Shown here: positions 1-12,709 of the stretch, one piece after another
Numbering within the stretch: the stretch's first letter is position 1
Layout: the number at the start of each line of letters is the position of its first letter
Assembly (NCBI GenBank): GCA_001600875.1
Contig: BCLD01000015.1
Coordinates: 413,862-477,861, forward strand
DNA from: Solicoccozyma terricola
Lineage: Eukaryota > Basidiomycota > Tremellomycetes > Filobasidiales > Piskurozymaceae
Length of the DNA: 64,000 bases
Direction: 5' to 3'
Made by a program: the position numbers and the translations under genes
Notes under the pieces: generated by a model
Databases searched by the model: none
What the model was told of the DNA's origin: nothing
What the model saw: the letters and a program-made list of their open reading frames with translations, nothing else

Positions 1-6
1 GAGCTG

Positions 7-57
7 CCCCTCATTTCACGTGTCAGGGGGATGGAACAGGCCGCAATAATGACGTCA
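7..57. promoter_or_regulatory. Stress-type promoter elements upstream of first gene
   Basis: Within 175 bp of the first start codon there are a CCCCT element at 7-11, a CACGTG E-box at 17-22, an AGGGG element at 25-29 and a perfect TGACGTCA (CRE/ATF-type palindrome) at 50-57. CCCCT/AGGGG is the core known as STRE in fungi. Stress regulation of the downstream gene is an inference from these motifs. Confidence 0.4.
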
Positions 58-180
58 TCTCCCCCACCCCCAACCACCTCCATCAACTCCATCCTCCTCG
101 AACAACTCACTCCTCTTCTACACAGCCATCAGCACCCACCAAACCCATTGCAATCCAACACACAGTATCCTCTCTCAACA

Positions 181-1026
181 TGTCTGGCGGTATCGACGTG
201 AGTGATCCCGTCGTTTTCTCTACGGTGCACTGCGTGGATCCTGATATCCCCTTGATCTTCCATCCGGTGCCATGATAGGAGACCGTGCAGTACGTCTGCT
301 CTCTCACATCTTAGATTTCTGACATAACCGCGCTTACCTCTCTCACTAATGCTCATTTCCATATCGTCCCTTAACCTAACACCATTTCCTTCCCTCCTAA
401 CTCTATTCACCTCAGCAAAACGGCGGCCCACAATGTCCCAACCCTTTCCAACTCGGGTCTCGAGTCCGGCTCAGTCACTATTGATGCCGACAAGCCCAAG
501 CAGAGTGTTATTGGGGATCCACAGACTGCGCAGACTACCCAAATTGAGCCATTGGAGAAGGAAGGTGGTGAGTTGACTGGGTAGTATTTAGCCAACGCGA
601 ATGGACCTGATCGATTTGGTCTTTGCCTTTTTCAAATTCGTCGTTTAGATTTAATCAATGCTTCAAACACTGGTGGTGAGAAAGTTATCAGTGGAATGTC
701 GGCTAGCGAACTTCTGGGTAGTGCTTCCGGTGAGTGGAATCATGATTTGATAGCTCGCCGTCGGCGTACGGTTTGAAATGACGCTAAACATTCGAATTCC
801 TGATTCTTCCCCAATGTCCTTTCCTTTCAATCTTTTTTATCAACTCCTTTCCCATCTACCACGCCGTCTCTGATCTTTCCGCACTCGCTACTCCCATTCC
901 CGGACTGTTACTCCCACCTCAGCCACCATCCAACAGGCTGCTGGAACGACCGCTCAAACCGCTCAAGACCTCGCTAACCAGGCTTTCGAAGCTGTAATGG
1001 GTGGGAAGACCGAGGAGAGCAAGTGA
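181..1026 (+). CDS. Small hydrophilic protein of unknown function
   Basis: Five exons can be joined in phase: 181-198, about 277-287, about 416-568, about 649-730 and about 931-1026. Each is bounded by GT...AG, and the last ends in TGA at 1024-1026. The predicted product is about 115 residues, rich in Ser, Thr, Gly, Ala, Gln and charged residues, with no membrane segment. The C-terminal exon is an Ala/Gln-rich helix-prone stretch (AAGTTAQTAQDLANQ) reminiscent of LEA-like or stress-associated small fungal proteins, but I do not recognise a family. STRE, E-box and CRE motifs sit just upstream. Exons 1 and 2 are very short, so the N-terminus is the least certain part; the three 3' exons are more secure. 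Confidence 0.6.
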
Positions 1027-1212
1027 TTGTACATGTGATGAGCGATGATATTGTTTTTGTAGACCAAAGTTGGAAGCGATGGTCGCCCCCCCTGTGGTCT
1101 GAGGTTCTGAGTCCCGCATGACACGTGGCCCCGCCCCCGGTGGCGATGACGTGGCACTGCGGGACTCGCCCCAAAGCGGTACGCGACAGATCCAGGATGT
1201 CGCAGAGTGCAA

Positions 1213-1260
1213 GTCGAACAGGTCGAACAGGTCGAACAGCGAACAGCGAACAGCGAACAG
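1213..1260. repeat. Tandem repeat, 9-mer x3 then 7-mer x3
   Basis: Three copies of GTCGAACAG (1213-1239) are followed directly by three copies of CGAACAG (1240-1260). The array lies between the 3' end of the small gene at 1026 and the start codon at 1446. The 7-mer is the 9-mer shortened by two bases. Confidence 0.85.
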
Positions 1261-1445
1261 TACTGTTCTCCACCATAGAGGCGCACTTCGGCAGACAGCG
1301 AAGCAAGATCAACACCCTCCATCGCCGCTCCCAGAACATCCCCATCCCCATCTCCCATCGCTCACCACCCTTTACCCATCCACCCAACCATCCTTCCACA
1401 CAACCATAGCCTCACGCGCCTCATCCCCTTCCACCCTTCAACGTG

Positions 1446-4400
1446 ATGGCATCCCTCTTCTCCTCCCGTCTCACCTCCGCATACACCGCTCTCCGTGGAG
1501 ACCTTGGCGCTACTCAAAATCCAACGGACACGATCGATAAGCTCGTGGAGAGGATACAGACCGCAGAATTGGTGGAGGATAGGAGGACGGCCGTTTTGGG
1601 GCTGAAGGGGTGTACAAGGGAGTACAAAGAGGTACGTTGCGAGCGAAGAGAACATCTTGGCCCTGGAACCCAGCGAAGAGTCTGGTCCCCCTATGTCCTT
1701 CTACGAACGAAACGAGAATTACCTCTCACTGAGCGTAGCGAAGAATCATTTCCCTCGCGAGCGCAGCAAGCGTTATATCCCTGAGCTCAGGTAGCGAAGA
1801 CGATAGTCCTCGTGCGAGTATAGCGAGCATCATTCATCGACTTGCAGCATATTGAACCCTGCACTCCCAGCGAGCGAGGATGGCGATCGACTCTATTCCT
1901 CATCTGTCTTACAGGACGCTGATGATATACTGTCCTTTGCCTTGTACATTTACCACATACCCCGTCCCCCCATTGCCACTCTACCACCTGTTCTATGTCG
2001 CACTCCACGGCAAACAGCAAGTAGGGACGCGAGGTCTCTCATCACTCATAGCGGTCCTTCAACATGATGCTCCGTTCGATCCCGAGATTGCGAAAGCGGT
2101 ATTAGAGACTCTATTGGGACTGATGGAGGTTGGAGAGAAGGTGAGGAACTGAGTTTCTTTGAAATGAAGTCTGTCGCGATTTCCTAATTCTGTCCACTTT
2201 TACAACACCAGCCGGCGAAAGACGACCCCGGACTACGATTTATGGATGAATTCTTTGCTGTGGGTTTGAACCTGGACCCCAATCTGACAGCGTCGACTTA
2301 GAACTCTTTACAATACCATCTTACACAGACTCCTGCACCGCTCCATTCCCTCTTATCTCTCCTCCACATCTCTCCATCCTTCTATCCCCGCTTCTACACC
2401 CTCCAATTCCTCTCTTCGCTGCTGCTCCATCGCACATCCATCGTTCAAGCGTACCTCATATCCTCACCGCCTCCTGGAGTGGACGGCATCCTCGCTGTCC
2501 TAGACCCTCACGTTCCACCCGTTGCCTCGGCGAACCCACTAGCTCCCGCTGCGACGGGTATTTCCGGTGGGGCGAGCGAGATGCTTAGAAATGAAGCGCT
2601 CCTGTTGTTGCCGGCCTTGACAGCTGGAAATGCGGATCTGCAAAAGATTGTGGCATTCAGTGGCGCGTTTGAAAAGCTGTTGGATATTATCCAAAGGGAA
2701 GGTGGCATTGAAGGCGGGATCATTGTACAGGACGTATTGGTTGCGATTGGTGGACTGTTGCGATTCAATGTCTCAAATCAGGTAAGGACGAGGTGGTCAG
2801 TGTAGGTAATGAAAAAGATAAATCAAGCTGAATTTACTTTCATCCATTAGAACTACTTCAAAGAGCTGTCTCTCATCTCACTAATCCCGCCAATGCTCTT
2901 CTTCCCTGCTCCAGCACCGCCACTGTCCGCGCCAGCGCCCGACGACTTTGCGCTGCAATATTGGCCAGATCAGAAGTTGATCAACGCTGGGTTAGTCCTA
3001 GGACTGATCAGAATGTTAGTGGGTGGACCGGGCGGCGGCAATCAAGTAAGTGTTAAAAGGGAGATAAAAATGCATGAAACGTCTGCCGACTATACAACGT
3101 TCAACAGATTGCCATGGTATCTAGCGGCATAACGCGATGTCTACTGGAACTTGCTCTAGCGTCCAACGCACCGCCTGCACTCAAAGCTCAAGCTCTCAAC
3201 ACCCTCACCCCAATCCTCCTCGCGTCACCACAAAATCAACTCATACTCTCAGGTCTTGCATTATCACCGCTCATGCCAGTTCCAGCTGATGACCAACATC
3301 CGAACGGTGGCTTCGTGCGACTATCAGTTCGACCAGCAGTGCTCGCCCTGCTCGAAAGCGTAGTGGAAGGCGAGGCTGAATCACCTGGAAGAGGCTTGAG
3401 AGGAAGGGCTGCAGGAGTAAACATGTTCGAGGTAGGTCTTCCCGGACATCTTGTTGCAGGATATCGAGCACTGACTTGGTGACTCCATTAAGGCTTACGT
3501 CACCGGCAATGAGGATGCCCGCCTCGGCATTCTATCCACCATGAACACATCCCTAGATACTTCCAATGATCCTGATCAACCTCAGTCTGCGGGTCAAATC
3601 CTCCTGGCTGCGTTGATTGAAACGCCGCTACCCGGACGACCTTTCGACCCGTATCGACCCTTGTTTGCTTGTCTTCTTTTGTCTCATCTTATTCGCAACT
3701 CCGAAGTGGCTAAGAAGATCGCTCGTGAGATCTCTTTGACGCCGGTGGAGGAGGACAACGGAAGCGCGGTTGTCGATGACGATGGCGACCGGGAGGGTCT
3801 CGTCCAGATCATCGTTGGCAACCTTATGTTGGCTCAGCGAGAACAGGCTGAATGCGCCAACAGAAGAGCAAAGGATGGTGCGACAAAGCCACATCTTCGT
3901 GACCAGGTGGATGAAGAGGAGACAAATTGGAACAGGGTGATGGTCGGGTACCTCATCTTGCTATGCACCTGGTTATGGGATAGTCCGAAGACCATCAAGG
4001 AGTTCTTAAATGAGAGCTCGAACCTTCAGGTGGTAAGTACCAGGCCTTAACAGCTTAAAAGGCCTTCGCTGACGTTATCTCCCACAGCTTATTCAACCCA
4101 TCACTCAAGCGACTGGAGTTGACCCCCTCGTTCAGGGTCTTTGCGCCTTTCTCCTTGGCGTCTGCTATGAGTTCAACCGCGAACCTGGGGAGGTAACTCG
4201 AGCAACCCTACATCCCATTCTTCACTCTCGAATCGGTCCCGATCAGTTTGTCTCTCGTATGGCACGCCTCCGCGAAGACCTGAGGTTCAAGGCTGTGCAG
4301 CCAGACCAGTTCGACGTTGACAGCAAGACGCATGGTGATGTCTCTGTGCCTTCGGATGATGCAGAAGAGGATGAGGGTTTGGAGCTGTGGTTTGATTGGG

Positions 4401-5336
4401 CTTTTGTGGATTTCTGGAAGAACAATTACTGTAGGTGATAGATTTCAGCAGTCCTCACTCAATATGCTAACAACTTTCCGTCCTTCAGACACAATTCAGC
4501 GATCTATTGCTATCGAGCCAGACGCAGTCCGAGGAACTCTTGCCGATGACTCAGAAGCCGCTCGGGTGATCGCTTCTTTGCGCGACAAGCTGAAGGCTCA
4601 GTCAACGGATATCGAGAATTTACATGCCAAGCTATTGGGAGCGGCAAAAGAGCACGATGCAGAGGTCAGTTTTCCGTTATCTTTCATTCACCGGTGGGCT
4701 TTCTTTTGACCCTGCTACAAGCAACAGCGCACTACCCTGGTGAATGAAATCCAATCACTGTCTGAGCAAGTGACAATGTTATCGACACAGATTCAGCAAG
4801 CACAAGCAGCACATACCGAGGTCACCGGGAAAGCAGATTCGGCCGCCAGCATTCACGCGGAAGCTACCAGGGCACTGGAAGCAGCCCGACAAGCAGACCA
4901 AGCCGCCCATGCAGCGGAAGTTGTGGGACTACGCGAGGAGCTGGACAATGCACGGACGGAGCATGTAGTTACCGTTGAGACACTACGAGACGAGCACACG
5001 AAGGCTTTGGAGCAATCGAAGGAGGCTTCTGGTGCCTCAAGCTCGGAATTAGAAGCTCTTCGCAAGAATTTGGACGCCCAGAAGTCGAGTCACGCGGACA
5101 TCTTCCAAAAGCTACAAGATGAACTGGAGTCAGAGCGTGCGAAACGTGTGGAAACGGAGAAGGAGCACGAGGATCTGCTTGTGTTACTGGAAGAGCTGAG
5201 CCAGAAGCGAAAGAAAGACAAGGAGAGGATGAGGGAAAAGGGAATGGACGTGTCCGAGGGAGAAGATGAAGACGACGATGAAGACGACGATGAAGACGAC
5301 GATGAAGACGACGACGGCGAGGACGAGGATGCGTAG
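1446..5336 (+). CDS. USO1: General vesicular transport factor Uso1/p115
   Basis: Golgi tethering protein that captures COPII/COPI vesicles at the cis-Golgi. Ten exons join in phase: 1446-1631, 2018-2140, 2212-2259, 2329-2781, 2851-3045, 3108-3431, 3493-4032, 4088-4430, 4489-4664 and 4728-5336, giving about 998 aa. Residues 1 to ~740 form the armadillo-type head; the signature around residue 225 (LLLLPALTAGNADLQKIVAF, then FEKLLDIIQREGG and SNQNYFKE) matches p115 orthologues closely. Residues ~765-970 are a coiled coil. The C-terminus is a strongly acidic Asp/Glu tail encoded by a GACGACGATGAA tandem repeat, as in other Uso1/p115 proteins. I chose ATG 1446 because it begins the family N-terminus (MASLFSSRLTSAY). 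Intron 1 is unusually long at 386 nt; the others are about 55-75 nt. Confidence 0.95.
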
Positions 5337-5431
5337 GCATGTTATAATTGACGACTGGAACGAACTGAACGAGTCTTGTAGTTTTGGGTAGATCTTGCGA
5401 GTTCTGAGCTGGATTCTGCGTTCGCGAGTGG

Positions 5432-5439
5432 TGACGTCA
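5432..5439. promoter_or_regulatory. CRE-type palindrome TGACGTCA upstream of VPS41
   Basis: A perfect 8-bp ATF/CREB-type palindrome lies 115 bp before the VPS41 start codon, inside the 218-bp gap between USO1 and VPS41. The same octamer occurs at 50-57 and 44208-44215, also next to start codons. Confidence 0.35.
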
Positions 5440-5554
5440 TCACACAAATGCCACGGGAGACGCTGTTCGCGTTCAAGTTGTTGGTCAGGCTGGCATCACC
5501 ATCCATACATATCACAGCGATGGCCGATTAGTTGTCATCGGGTGAGCATATGCG

Positions 5555-8500
5555 ATGGCAATAGATCCCTCAGATCCAGCAGCATCGCTGAGTCATGACC
5601 TTCAACGACGAGGCATACGCGAGACCTCCGCCAGCGATTCGGAAGGCGAAGACAGCCATGATTCAGATTCGGACAGCGATGAAGGGGATTCCGGCACAGA
5701 TTCAGAAGCATATGGGGCCACAGTAGAAGTGGAAACACCTCAGCAACATACTGGCGGCAACGGACAAGCCCTTCGTGACAGCATCGATGTTTCTGCCGAG
5801 TCCAGCGAGGAGGAGGCACCGGATCAGCCGGATCAGCAGCCAACGATCAGATCATCCAATTATAAGGAGCCTGAGCTTAGGCCTGTAGAGCACATGGAGA
5901 AAGCCACTGACGGGGTGCAATCCAATAGAGACGATGAAGAGAGCTCAGACGATGACGATGACGATGACGATGATGAGGATGCCGTGGAGGAAGAACCGTA
6001 AGTCGCAGCTTTAGCTCCTGTGACGTCTGCATTTCCTTAGCCTGTAACACTCCACAGATCTCTCAAATATCAACGACTAGGTCCAGCAGCCAGCGAAATT
6101 TTGGTCAAGGACACCGCATCGGCTCTTGCCGTGTCCTCTCGCTTCGTGGTGGGCATGTTATGCCACTCATTTACCATTCCCGTTGTCGCTGATTTTTAAT
6201 GTGACCACAGGCTCTCGGCACACATAACGGCATGGTCCACATGCTGAGCTATGATGGAAGCAAGATCGGTTCATTCCGGCCCCATGCTGCATCCGTGAAT
6301 GATATCAAGATAGACGAAGACGGAGACTTTGTCGCTACAGCTTCGGTAGAAGGTGTGTCTCAGCTCGTTCAGCGCGGCGGATTGGTACGTCGCTGATCTG
6401 TCGCTGATACATATCTTTCATCCACAAGGTCGCGTCGTTATACACTCCCTCAATTCCCCTGAGAATTATGCATTCGACTTGAAGCGACCTATGAAAGCCA
6501 TAGCTCTAGAACCAGGATTTGCCAAGAAGAGCTCGAGAGCATTCGTGTGTGGTGGAATGGCTGGAAATTTGGTACTGCACGAGAAAGGGTGGTTGGGTCA
6601 CAAGGAGCAAGTCTTGCATTCCGGAGAGGGTCCCATCTATGCGATTCAGTGGAGAGGCAACCTCATTGCTTGGGCGAATGATCTGGTGAGTGATCGCGTC
6701 ATGGGCGGAGTTATTCCAATGACTGACTCATGATGATGCTCGGTCGCAGGGAGTCAAGATCTACGACACACACTCGTCACAGCGCATCACCTATATCGAC
6801 AGACCCGCGGGAAGTCCTCGAGCCGATGCATTCAAATGCACGCTGCTCTGGCAGGACGACAAGACCCTGCTAGTGGCATGGGCGGACTACATCAAGGTGG
6901 CGAGAATCCGAGAGCGTTCACGCTCTCAAATGTCGACCGGCTTGCCGAACGTCACCGCCGAAATCACTGCGATCTTCCAGGTTGATTGCATGATTTCAGG
7001 GATATGTCCCTACGAAAGGGAAAACTCGTATCTTGTGTTGGCGTACGTTGCACCGGATCACTTTGACAATGAAAATACGGATGATCCGGCGGAGCAGCGA
7101 CGGAAAGCAGCAAATCGACCGGAACTGCGAATAATTTCGAAACAGGGGGAGGAGGTTTCGTCAGATGCTCTCAGTTTGAGCAACTACCATCTGTACGGTT
7201 GTAACGATTATGTCTTGGCCGCATCCGGAAAATCGCAGGATGAGTTGTTCCTGGTGGTTAGTCCAAAAGATGTGGTGATAGCTCGTCCACGCGACGCAGC
7301 GGATCACATCAACTGGCTTGCTGAGCACAGGAGATTCGCCGAGGCACTAGAAGCTGGGGAGAAGCTGGTGAAGAAGCATGGGGAGGGATTTGACATCAAG
7401 GCGATCGGGCTGAAATATATCCAACACTTAATGGATGAAGGTGAGATGACTGCGAATGTCATCACACCCTAGGAGGCTGACCACTGTGATGTTCAGGGTC
7501 ATACGCACAGGCGGCAGCTCTATGTCCAAAGGTTCTTGGTATTGACGCAAAGCTATGGGAGGACTGGATCTTTTTTTTTGTTCAACGACAACAGCTTCAG
7601 GTAGGCTGGCAGAACAGCGGAAGAACCTTGTTGTCCTGATAGCTTATGATGTTACGTCGGTAGGCAATAATACCCCACATACCAACGAAGAGCCCTCGCC
7701 TCAGCCGATTAGTGTACGAGATGATGCTCGCTCATTTTCTGGCAACGGATCCAGAGGTTTGTTGATGCAAATATACGATTGATGGTCTTTACTAATTCAT
7801 ATATCTGGCAGGTCCTCCTAGCCACCATTCGCGAATGGCCGCACGAAATCTACGACGTCAACGCCGTCTTGCTCGCGGTTAAGAGCGAGTTCGATGCATC
7901 CGATTCGTCGCCTATCCTTATGGAATGTCTAGCTGAGCTGTGAGTGCGTCGAGAATGGTGTTGGATCCCTCTCGCTGACAACTTCATTCAGTTATATCGC
8001 GGACGGTCAACCGAGCAAGGCACTGCCTTTCCTCCTTCGGTTAAGCAAGCCTTATGTGTTTGACTTCATCCGAGAGCACAATCTCTTCTCGGCTGTGCAG
8101 GATCAAGTGCTTTTGCTCGTCGACTTTGATCAGCAGACTACAGAATCTGCCAGCTCGATACTAGAGCAGGGAGGGTTGCATGCAAATACCAGTCTGGCCA
8201 TCAACGGAGCAGACCTCAAAATGCCAGCTACAGACAAGCACGGGAAGGGTATAGCCCTGCTTGTGGATCACACTTACTCTATTCCAGTGAGTCTCCAGGA
8301 ACAACACGACTGATACTGTGCTTGATGCTTCAAATGGGCGCAGGTCTCGAGAGTCGTCGGCCAGCTGGAAGCGCGGCCTGACTATCTCTATATGTATCTC
8401 GATGCCCTGTTTAGCAAGGACCCGCATCTTGCGTCAGAGTACAGTGACAGCCAGGTGATTTTACTCCCAGCCGGTCCCTCGTGCCTCGCTCCTCAAGCTA

Positions 8501-9757
8501 ACGAAACATATCAGGTCGAGTTATATGCTGAATATGGGCACATTCGCCTCATGGACTTTCTGCGTGCAAGCAACTATTACAGTCTCGAACGGGCTTATCG
8601 CATATGCCACGAGAGGGATTACGTGCCCGAGATGGTATTCCTGCTGGGACGCATGGGAAATAACAAGAAGGCTTTGATGTTGATCATAGAGCGACTGGGT
8701 GACGTCGAGAGGGTGGGTGAATGGTCAAGTGACGCATGTTTCTCATCGTTGAAATCTTTTCGCCGAACACATTAGGCGATCGACTTCGCCAAGGAGCAAG
8801 CTGATGAGGATCTGTGGGAAGATCTACTGAAATACTCCGAGACGAAGCCTCGTGAGTCGAATCTACCTTGTTGGCCTATCGTGCTTTTACCGAGCTTTTC
8901 TCGTGTGCCATCAGGCTTCATTCGTGGTCTGCTTGAGAACGTCGGCGCTGAGATAAACCCCCTCCGTCTCATACGGAGAATCAATGATGGTCTCGAGATT
9001 CCGGGACTCAAAGACGCTTTGATAAAGATATTGCAAGCGTCCAACCTTCAGGTGTCGCTGCTGCAGGGATGTCAGAAGATTCTGCTCAGTGATGGAGATG
9101 CGTTAGCAAGACAGTTGCAGGACAGGCAGACGAATGGGGCGTATGGAACCGGTGAGTAATGTCAGCTGCTGGCATGTTTACTCCCCTAAGCTGAAAGTCC
9201 GTCACGACAGCGAGTTCCATTTGTCCTATCTGCTCAAAACCCCTCTTCTTACCAGCTGCCGATACCTCGCCTCTTGTCCTCATATATCTTTGCGGTCATG
9301 CCGTCCACTCCACGTGCGCTCTACCAGACGGCGTGGATTTACCCGATAGGCCGGATACACTCGCTTCTTTCTTGTTCACGGCGATGATGGCTAACAGACA
9401 GCCAGGCAAACAAGGACAGAACAAGGCACTAGGAGGGAAGTTAGCATATGCTGCCACCGTCCGGGTGAGGGTAAGAGGCTGTCCTGTGTGTAGAAAGCAG
9501 AGTGGGAAGGGAAGTCACCTGATGGGATGATGCCGTCGACCGTGATTATAGTGATACATTGGTGTTTTCATGCACAATATGCAGCCCAGGCAGATCAAGC
9601 ATCAGACGGGCCAGGATCAAATGTCTGTGCCTTGCCTCCGTCGGTAGAAGATCTTAATTTCATCGCGGTCGAGAGTTCGATGTGGACCAGTATGCAAACA
9701 GTGGGGGAAGGCGTAGGCAAGTCCGTTCATAGGACAGGCAAGCAAGTGTCCAAGTGA
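5555..9757 (+). CDS. VPS41: HOPS complex subunit Vps41
   Basis: Vacuole/late-endosome fusion and AP-3 pathway subunit of the HOPS tether. At least 14 exons join in phase (5555-5997, 6058-6148, 6211-6352, 6429-6685, 6750-7440, 7497-7600, 7664-7756, 7812-7939, 7992-8286, 8344-8454, 8515-8712, 8776-8851, 8915-9151, 9211 onward). Residues 1-150 are very acidic and low complexity. A beta-propeller follows (GTHNGMVHMLSYDGSKI, VAWADYIKVARI). Next comes the clathrin-heavy-chain-type helical repeat (VELYAEYGHIRLMDFL, FLLGRMGNNKKAL). The C-terminal RING-like zinc finger has CPIC near residue 960, then CGHAVHSTC and CPVC. Reading straight through ends at TGA 9528-9530 (1,061 aa). I prefer a last intron 9502-9584, which adds a coding-looking exon to TGA 9757 (about 1,109 aa). 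Confidence 0.92.
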
Positions 9758-10010
9758 GGACTTCGAAGATGTGCGATGTGAGGTTTATAAAAATTGATGG
9801 TCGTAGGACAAATACGAGGTTCGGGCCAAGTCTACAAGCATAATGATGGCAGAGACGGGGTGTGACCATCCTGACGTTTGTAGATAGTGATTCAGATATA
9901 CAATTTGGTGTCGTGTGTGGCATCGAGTGTCAGTCGAGGTCAAAATCGTTACTGTAGTATGGACAGAAGGCACTCAGGGACTTTGGAAGCTCGAGAGCAA
10001 CGCATCAAAC
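9758..10010. other. Convergent intergenic region
   Basis: This is the 3' space between VPS41 on the plus strand and the RING gene ending on the minus strand. I see no gene, repeat or RNA feature in it beyond presumed 3' UTR sequence. Confidence 0.5.
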
Positions 10011-12709
10011 TTACGGCTCATTCTGTCCACTCTCTGACGCAGATCCGCCCGGCCGTCGCTGCCTCCTCATTTCCTCTTCCTGCTGAGCGAATCTTTGACG
10101 ATGTTCCTGTGGGATGGCGTTAGGATAAGGCACTACCGGTAGCTCTGCACCAGACTGCACATCCGACACAGGGTTGTTGGAAGGTGCAGGACCAGGGGTG
10201 TGAATGGGGCGTGCCGTGCCATTGAAGTAGGAAGGCGAATTGGATCGATCAGCGAAAATGGACGGCGAGCGCGCAGAGATTGGTGGGGTGAAGCCGAGAG
10301 GAGTGGACATCCGCGGGGCAATTGGCTGATTGGTGGTTGAGGGAAGTATGGTAGGGAGCGGAGAAGCGGAAGATGATTCTGTTGGTCTCGTAGCAGGAGC
10401 AGTGTTTGCACTCCCGGAGCTTGATGAATCGGCTGGACCTGTCGGGAAGTTGCCGGGAATGTTCTGAGTACCTTCCATCGACCCTGTTTCAGTGTCTTGC
10501 CGAGCAGCCGCAGACGCATCGGTCGCGGGCGGATGCGGGGCGTCTCGAGCACCACCGAAGAGATGAGCGAAGCCGTTGACAACTGCCTGGAATGGGTTTG
10601 GAAGGTTTTGCGTCGCTGTCTGGATATTGTGACCTGTGTCACCGAGACCGGCTGGGACGTGCGTGCGATGTTGTTCGCGTTCGTCTTCGGAGACAAGGGA
10701 GAAGCGACTGGGTGACGGGGAAGGAGGGTGTCAGCATCAGTGTCAGGAACATGGTTAAGAGGAGAAATGAGCACGCACCAGACGGGACAGGTGCCATTGG
10801 TCTCAAGCCACGGTACCAGGCAGTCGGTATGAAATATGTGCCTGAGATGAGTTACACCATCAGTGTTTGTAAGCCATACAATCATCCACACGCGTCACAT
10901 GACGCACTTGCAGGGAATCTTTATAACTTCTTGACCTAGCTCAAAGTTGTCCTGACACACCGAACAGTCCTTGTATTGAGATGCATCTGCAAGAATGCAG
11001 TCCATCCGTCGTGAGCCAGGTGCGAGGCTGAATCCAACTCCCTTCGCTTGACTCACCCAAGCTCGCTTGATCTACTTTGACTCGCGGTAACCCATCAATG
11101 ACCGTTCGTGTCGCAGGTGGTGGACCCTGATGACCCTGCGCCATCATTTGTTCCATGATTGCATCAAGACCCTCTGCGGCGATGGTAGTCCAACATCAAT
11201 CCCTCCGTGACAACTGTGTCCGCCAACCAAGCGGCACTTCCAAGAACCCACCCTGAGTAAACACATAGTCGCCCGGATTTCCAGTCATCAACGGTGCCCC
11301 TCCACCTAGTCTGATACCTCCTAATCCTGCTCCGTTCGGATCACTCAATGCCTGCATTAACGACGAGATCATATCCTCCATTGACATACCCCCTTCGAAG
11401 GGATTTGGGGGTCCACCTGCGTTCGGATGATCGTGAGGGTTTGGAGCATGCGGTCTGATGTTCGGCAATCCCGTCACTTCGTTGAATACGGGAATACCTT
11501 CTTCTCCATCACCGTGAGCGTATACTTCGTACTCGATCTCGTGACCTTCTTCATCTTCGCCGATATGCCAATGTCTTCCGTCTACCGAACCGTCAGGAGG
11601 TAGAGTAGATGTCGGAGCAGGATCAGCTCGAGCAGGATGATTCTGAGTAGGATTTGATAACCCATTATTGATTCTCGAGCTCGAGCCACCCGCCGTCGTC
11701 GTCGTATTCGATCTACCAGTCGTCGGATCCATCATCCCACCAAAATTTCCGACATTGTTTCCAAACGACCTACTCCCGATCACAAACCCATTACCCGATC
11801 GAAACGTCGGAGAACCGAAAGTGATTGCACCAGTCGATCCATTAGGTCCATTACCCCATCTAAACGTCCGAGTGCCAGGAGGAGAACCAGTGCTTTCGCC
11901 TCTGTTGTTACCACCAGAAGAACCTGATGCAGAACCAGTGTTTTCTCTCGATCCACGTCCACTCCCACCGCCAGCTCCGAAAATATCTGGGATCAACGCC
12001 GCAATATCCATCGCCACGTCCAAACCCGTCCTCTGCTGTCCTTGTCCACCTGCAACTGCACCACCACCTGCACCCCTTGATCCCGCTCCAGCTCCCATCC
12101 CTCTCGGTGGTTGAAAACTCCCCATCAATCCACCGACAGCCGATGACGGACCGTGATGTTCATGTTCGTCTTCGGAATTATCGGTGAACCAACCATCAGA
12201 AGGATCGTTGAAATCGCGCTGTTATATCAGGACGAACGAGGGTGTTGTGAGTGAATTGAATTGAATGGACGGCTCAATGGAGTGAGTAGGAAGAGGACCC
12301 GCAGACCTCACCTCTTCAACTACATCCGATCTGCAATGAGGACATAGTGGAAGATCATTCCCGCCATTCTGTGAAATTTATTTGATTATCAATCTCCTGT
12401 GGATGCATGTGTCTGGAGAATGGGGAAAGTGAAATATACGAGTACTGGTTCTCTGAAAGATTGATGACACTGATAATGCGAGGTGTCAGAGAATCATCGA
12501 ATCAGTGACCAATTGTTCGATTCCGCCTAGGTGTGTAAGGAATAAAGACAACGGCCCACCTCATGACAATACCACTTCATTCGCTCCCCATCACTTGCAC
12601 CTTCTCTTCCGGCGCGTCCACCACTGCCACCGGGCCCACCCAATCGAGTAGGAGCACCTGGTGCAGTCGATTGCTCCGACTGCGGCGTGGAGAAGTTGAA
12701 CGATGACAT
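10011..12709 (-). CDS. RING-H2 E3 ubiquitin ligase, RNF126/RNF115-like
   Basis: Cytosolic/nuclear E3 ligase with the two-module layout of the RNF126/BCA2 family. Eight exons in minus-strand order: 12560-12709, 12440-12469 (30 nt), 12312-12368, 11252-12218, 11057-11173, 10908-10986, 10779-10841 and 10011-10707, about 719 aa. The N-terminal zinc ribbon is C48-x2-C51 (WYCHECHQSF) and C69-x2-C72 (LCPHCRSD); correct pairing requires the 30-nt exon 2. A long Gly/Ser/Asn-rich disordered segment follows (about residues 90-390). RING-H2 spans ~448-488: C-x2-C, then C-x-H-x2-H (CKHIFHTDC) and CPVC at the end, preceded by the family helix GLDAIMEQM. The C-terminus is Pro/Ser-rich and extends well beyond animal homologues. 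The gene is divergent from the LETM1-domain gene and shares a promoter with it. Confidence 0.88.

Noticed and set aside
1118..1540. Open frame across the GTCGAACAG repeat
   Set aside because: It is generated by the repeat (encoding NRSNRSN) and overlaps the USO1 start in another frame.
4969..5340. Arg-rich antisense frame opposite the USO1 coiled-coil/acid tail
   Set aside because: It is the complement of the Asp/Glu repeat and has no independent support.
11668..12114. Pro-rich plus-strand frame opposite the RING protein's Gly-rich region
   Set aside because: It mirrors a Gly/Ser-rich coding exon on the other strand; the minus strand carries the zinc-binding motifs and splice sites.
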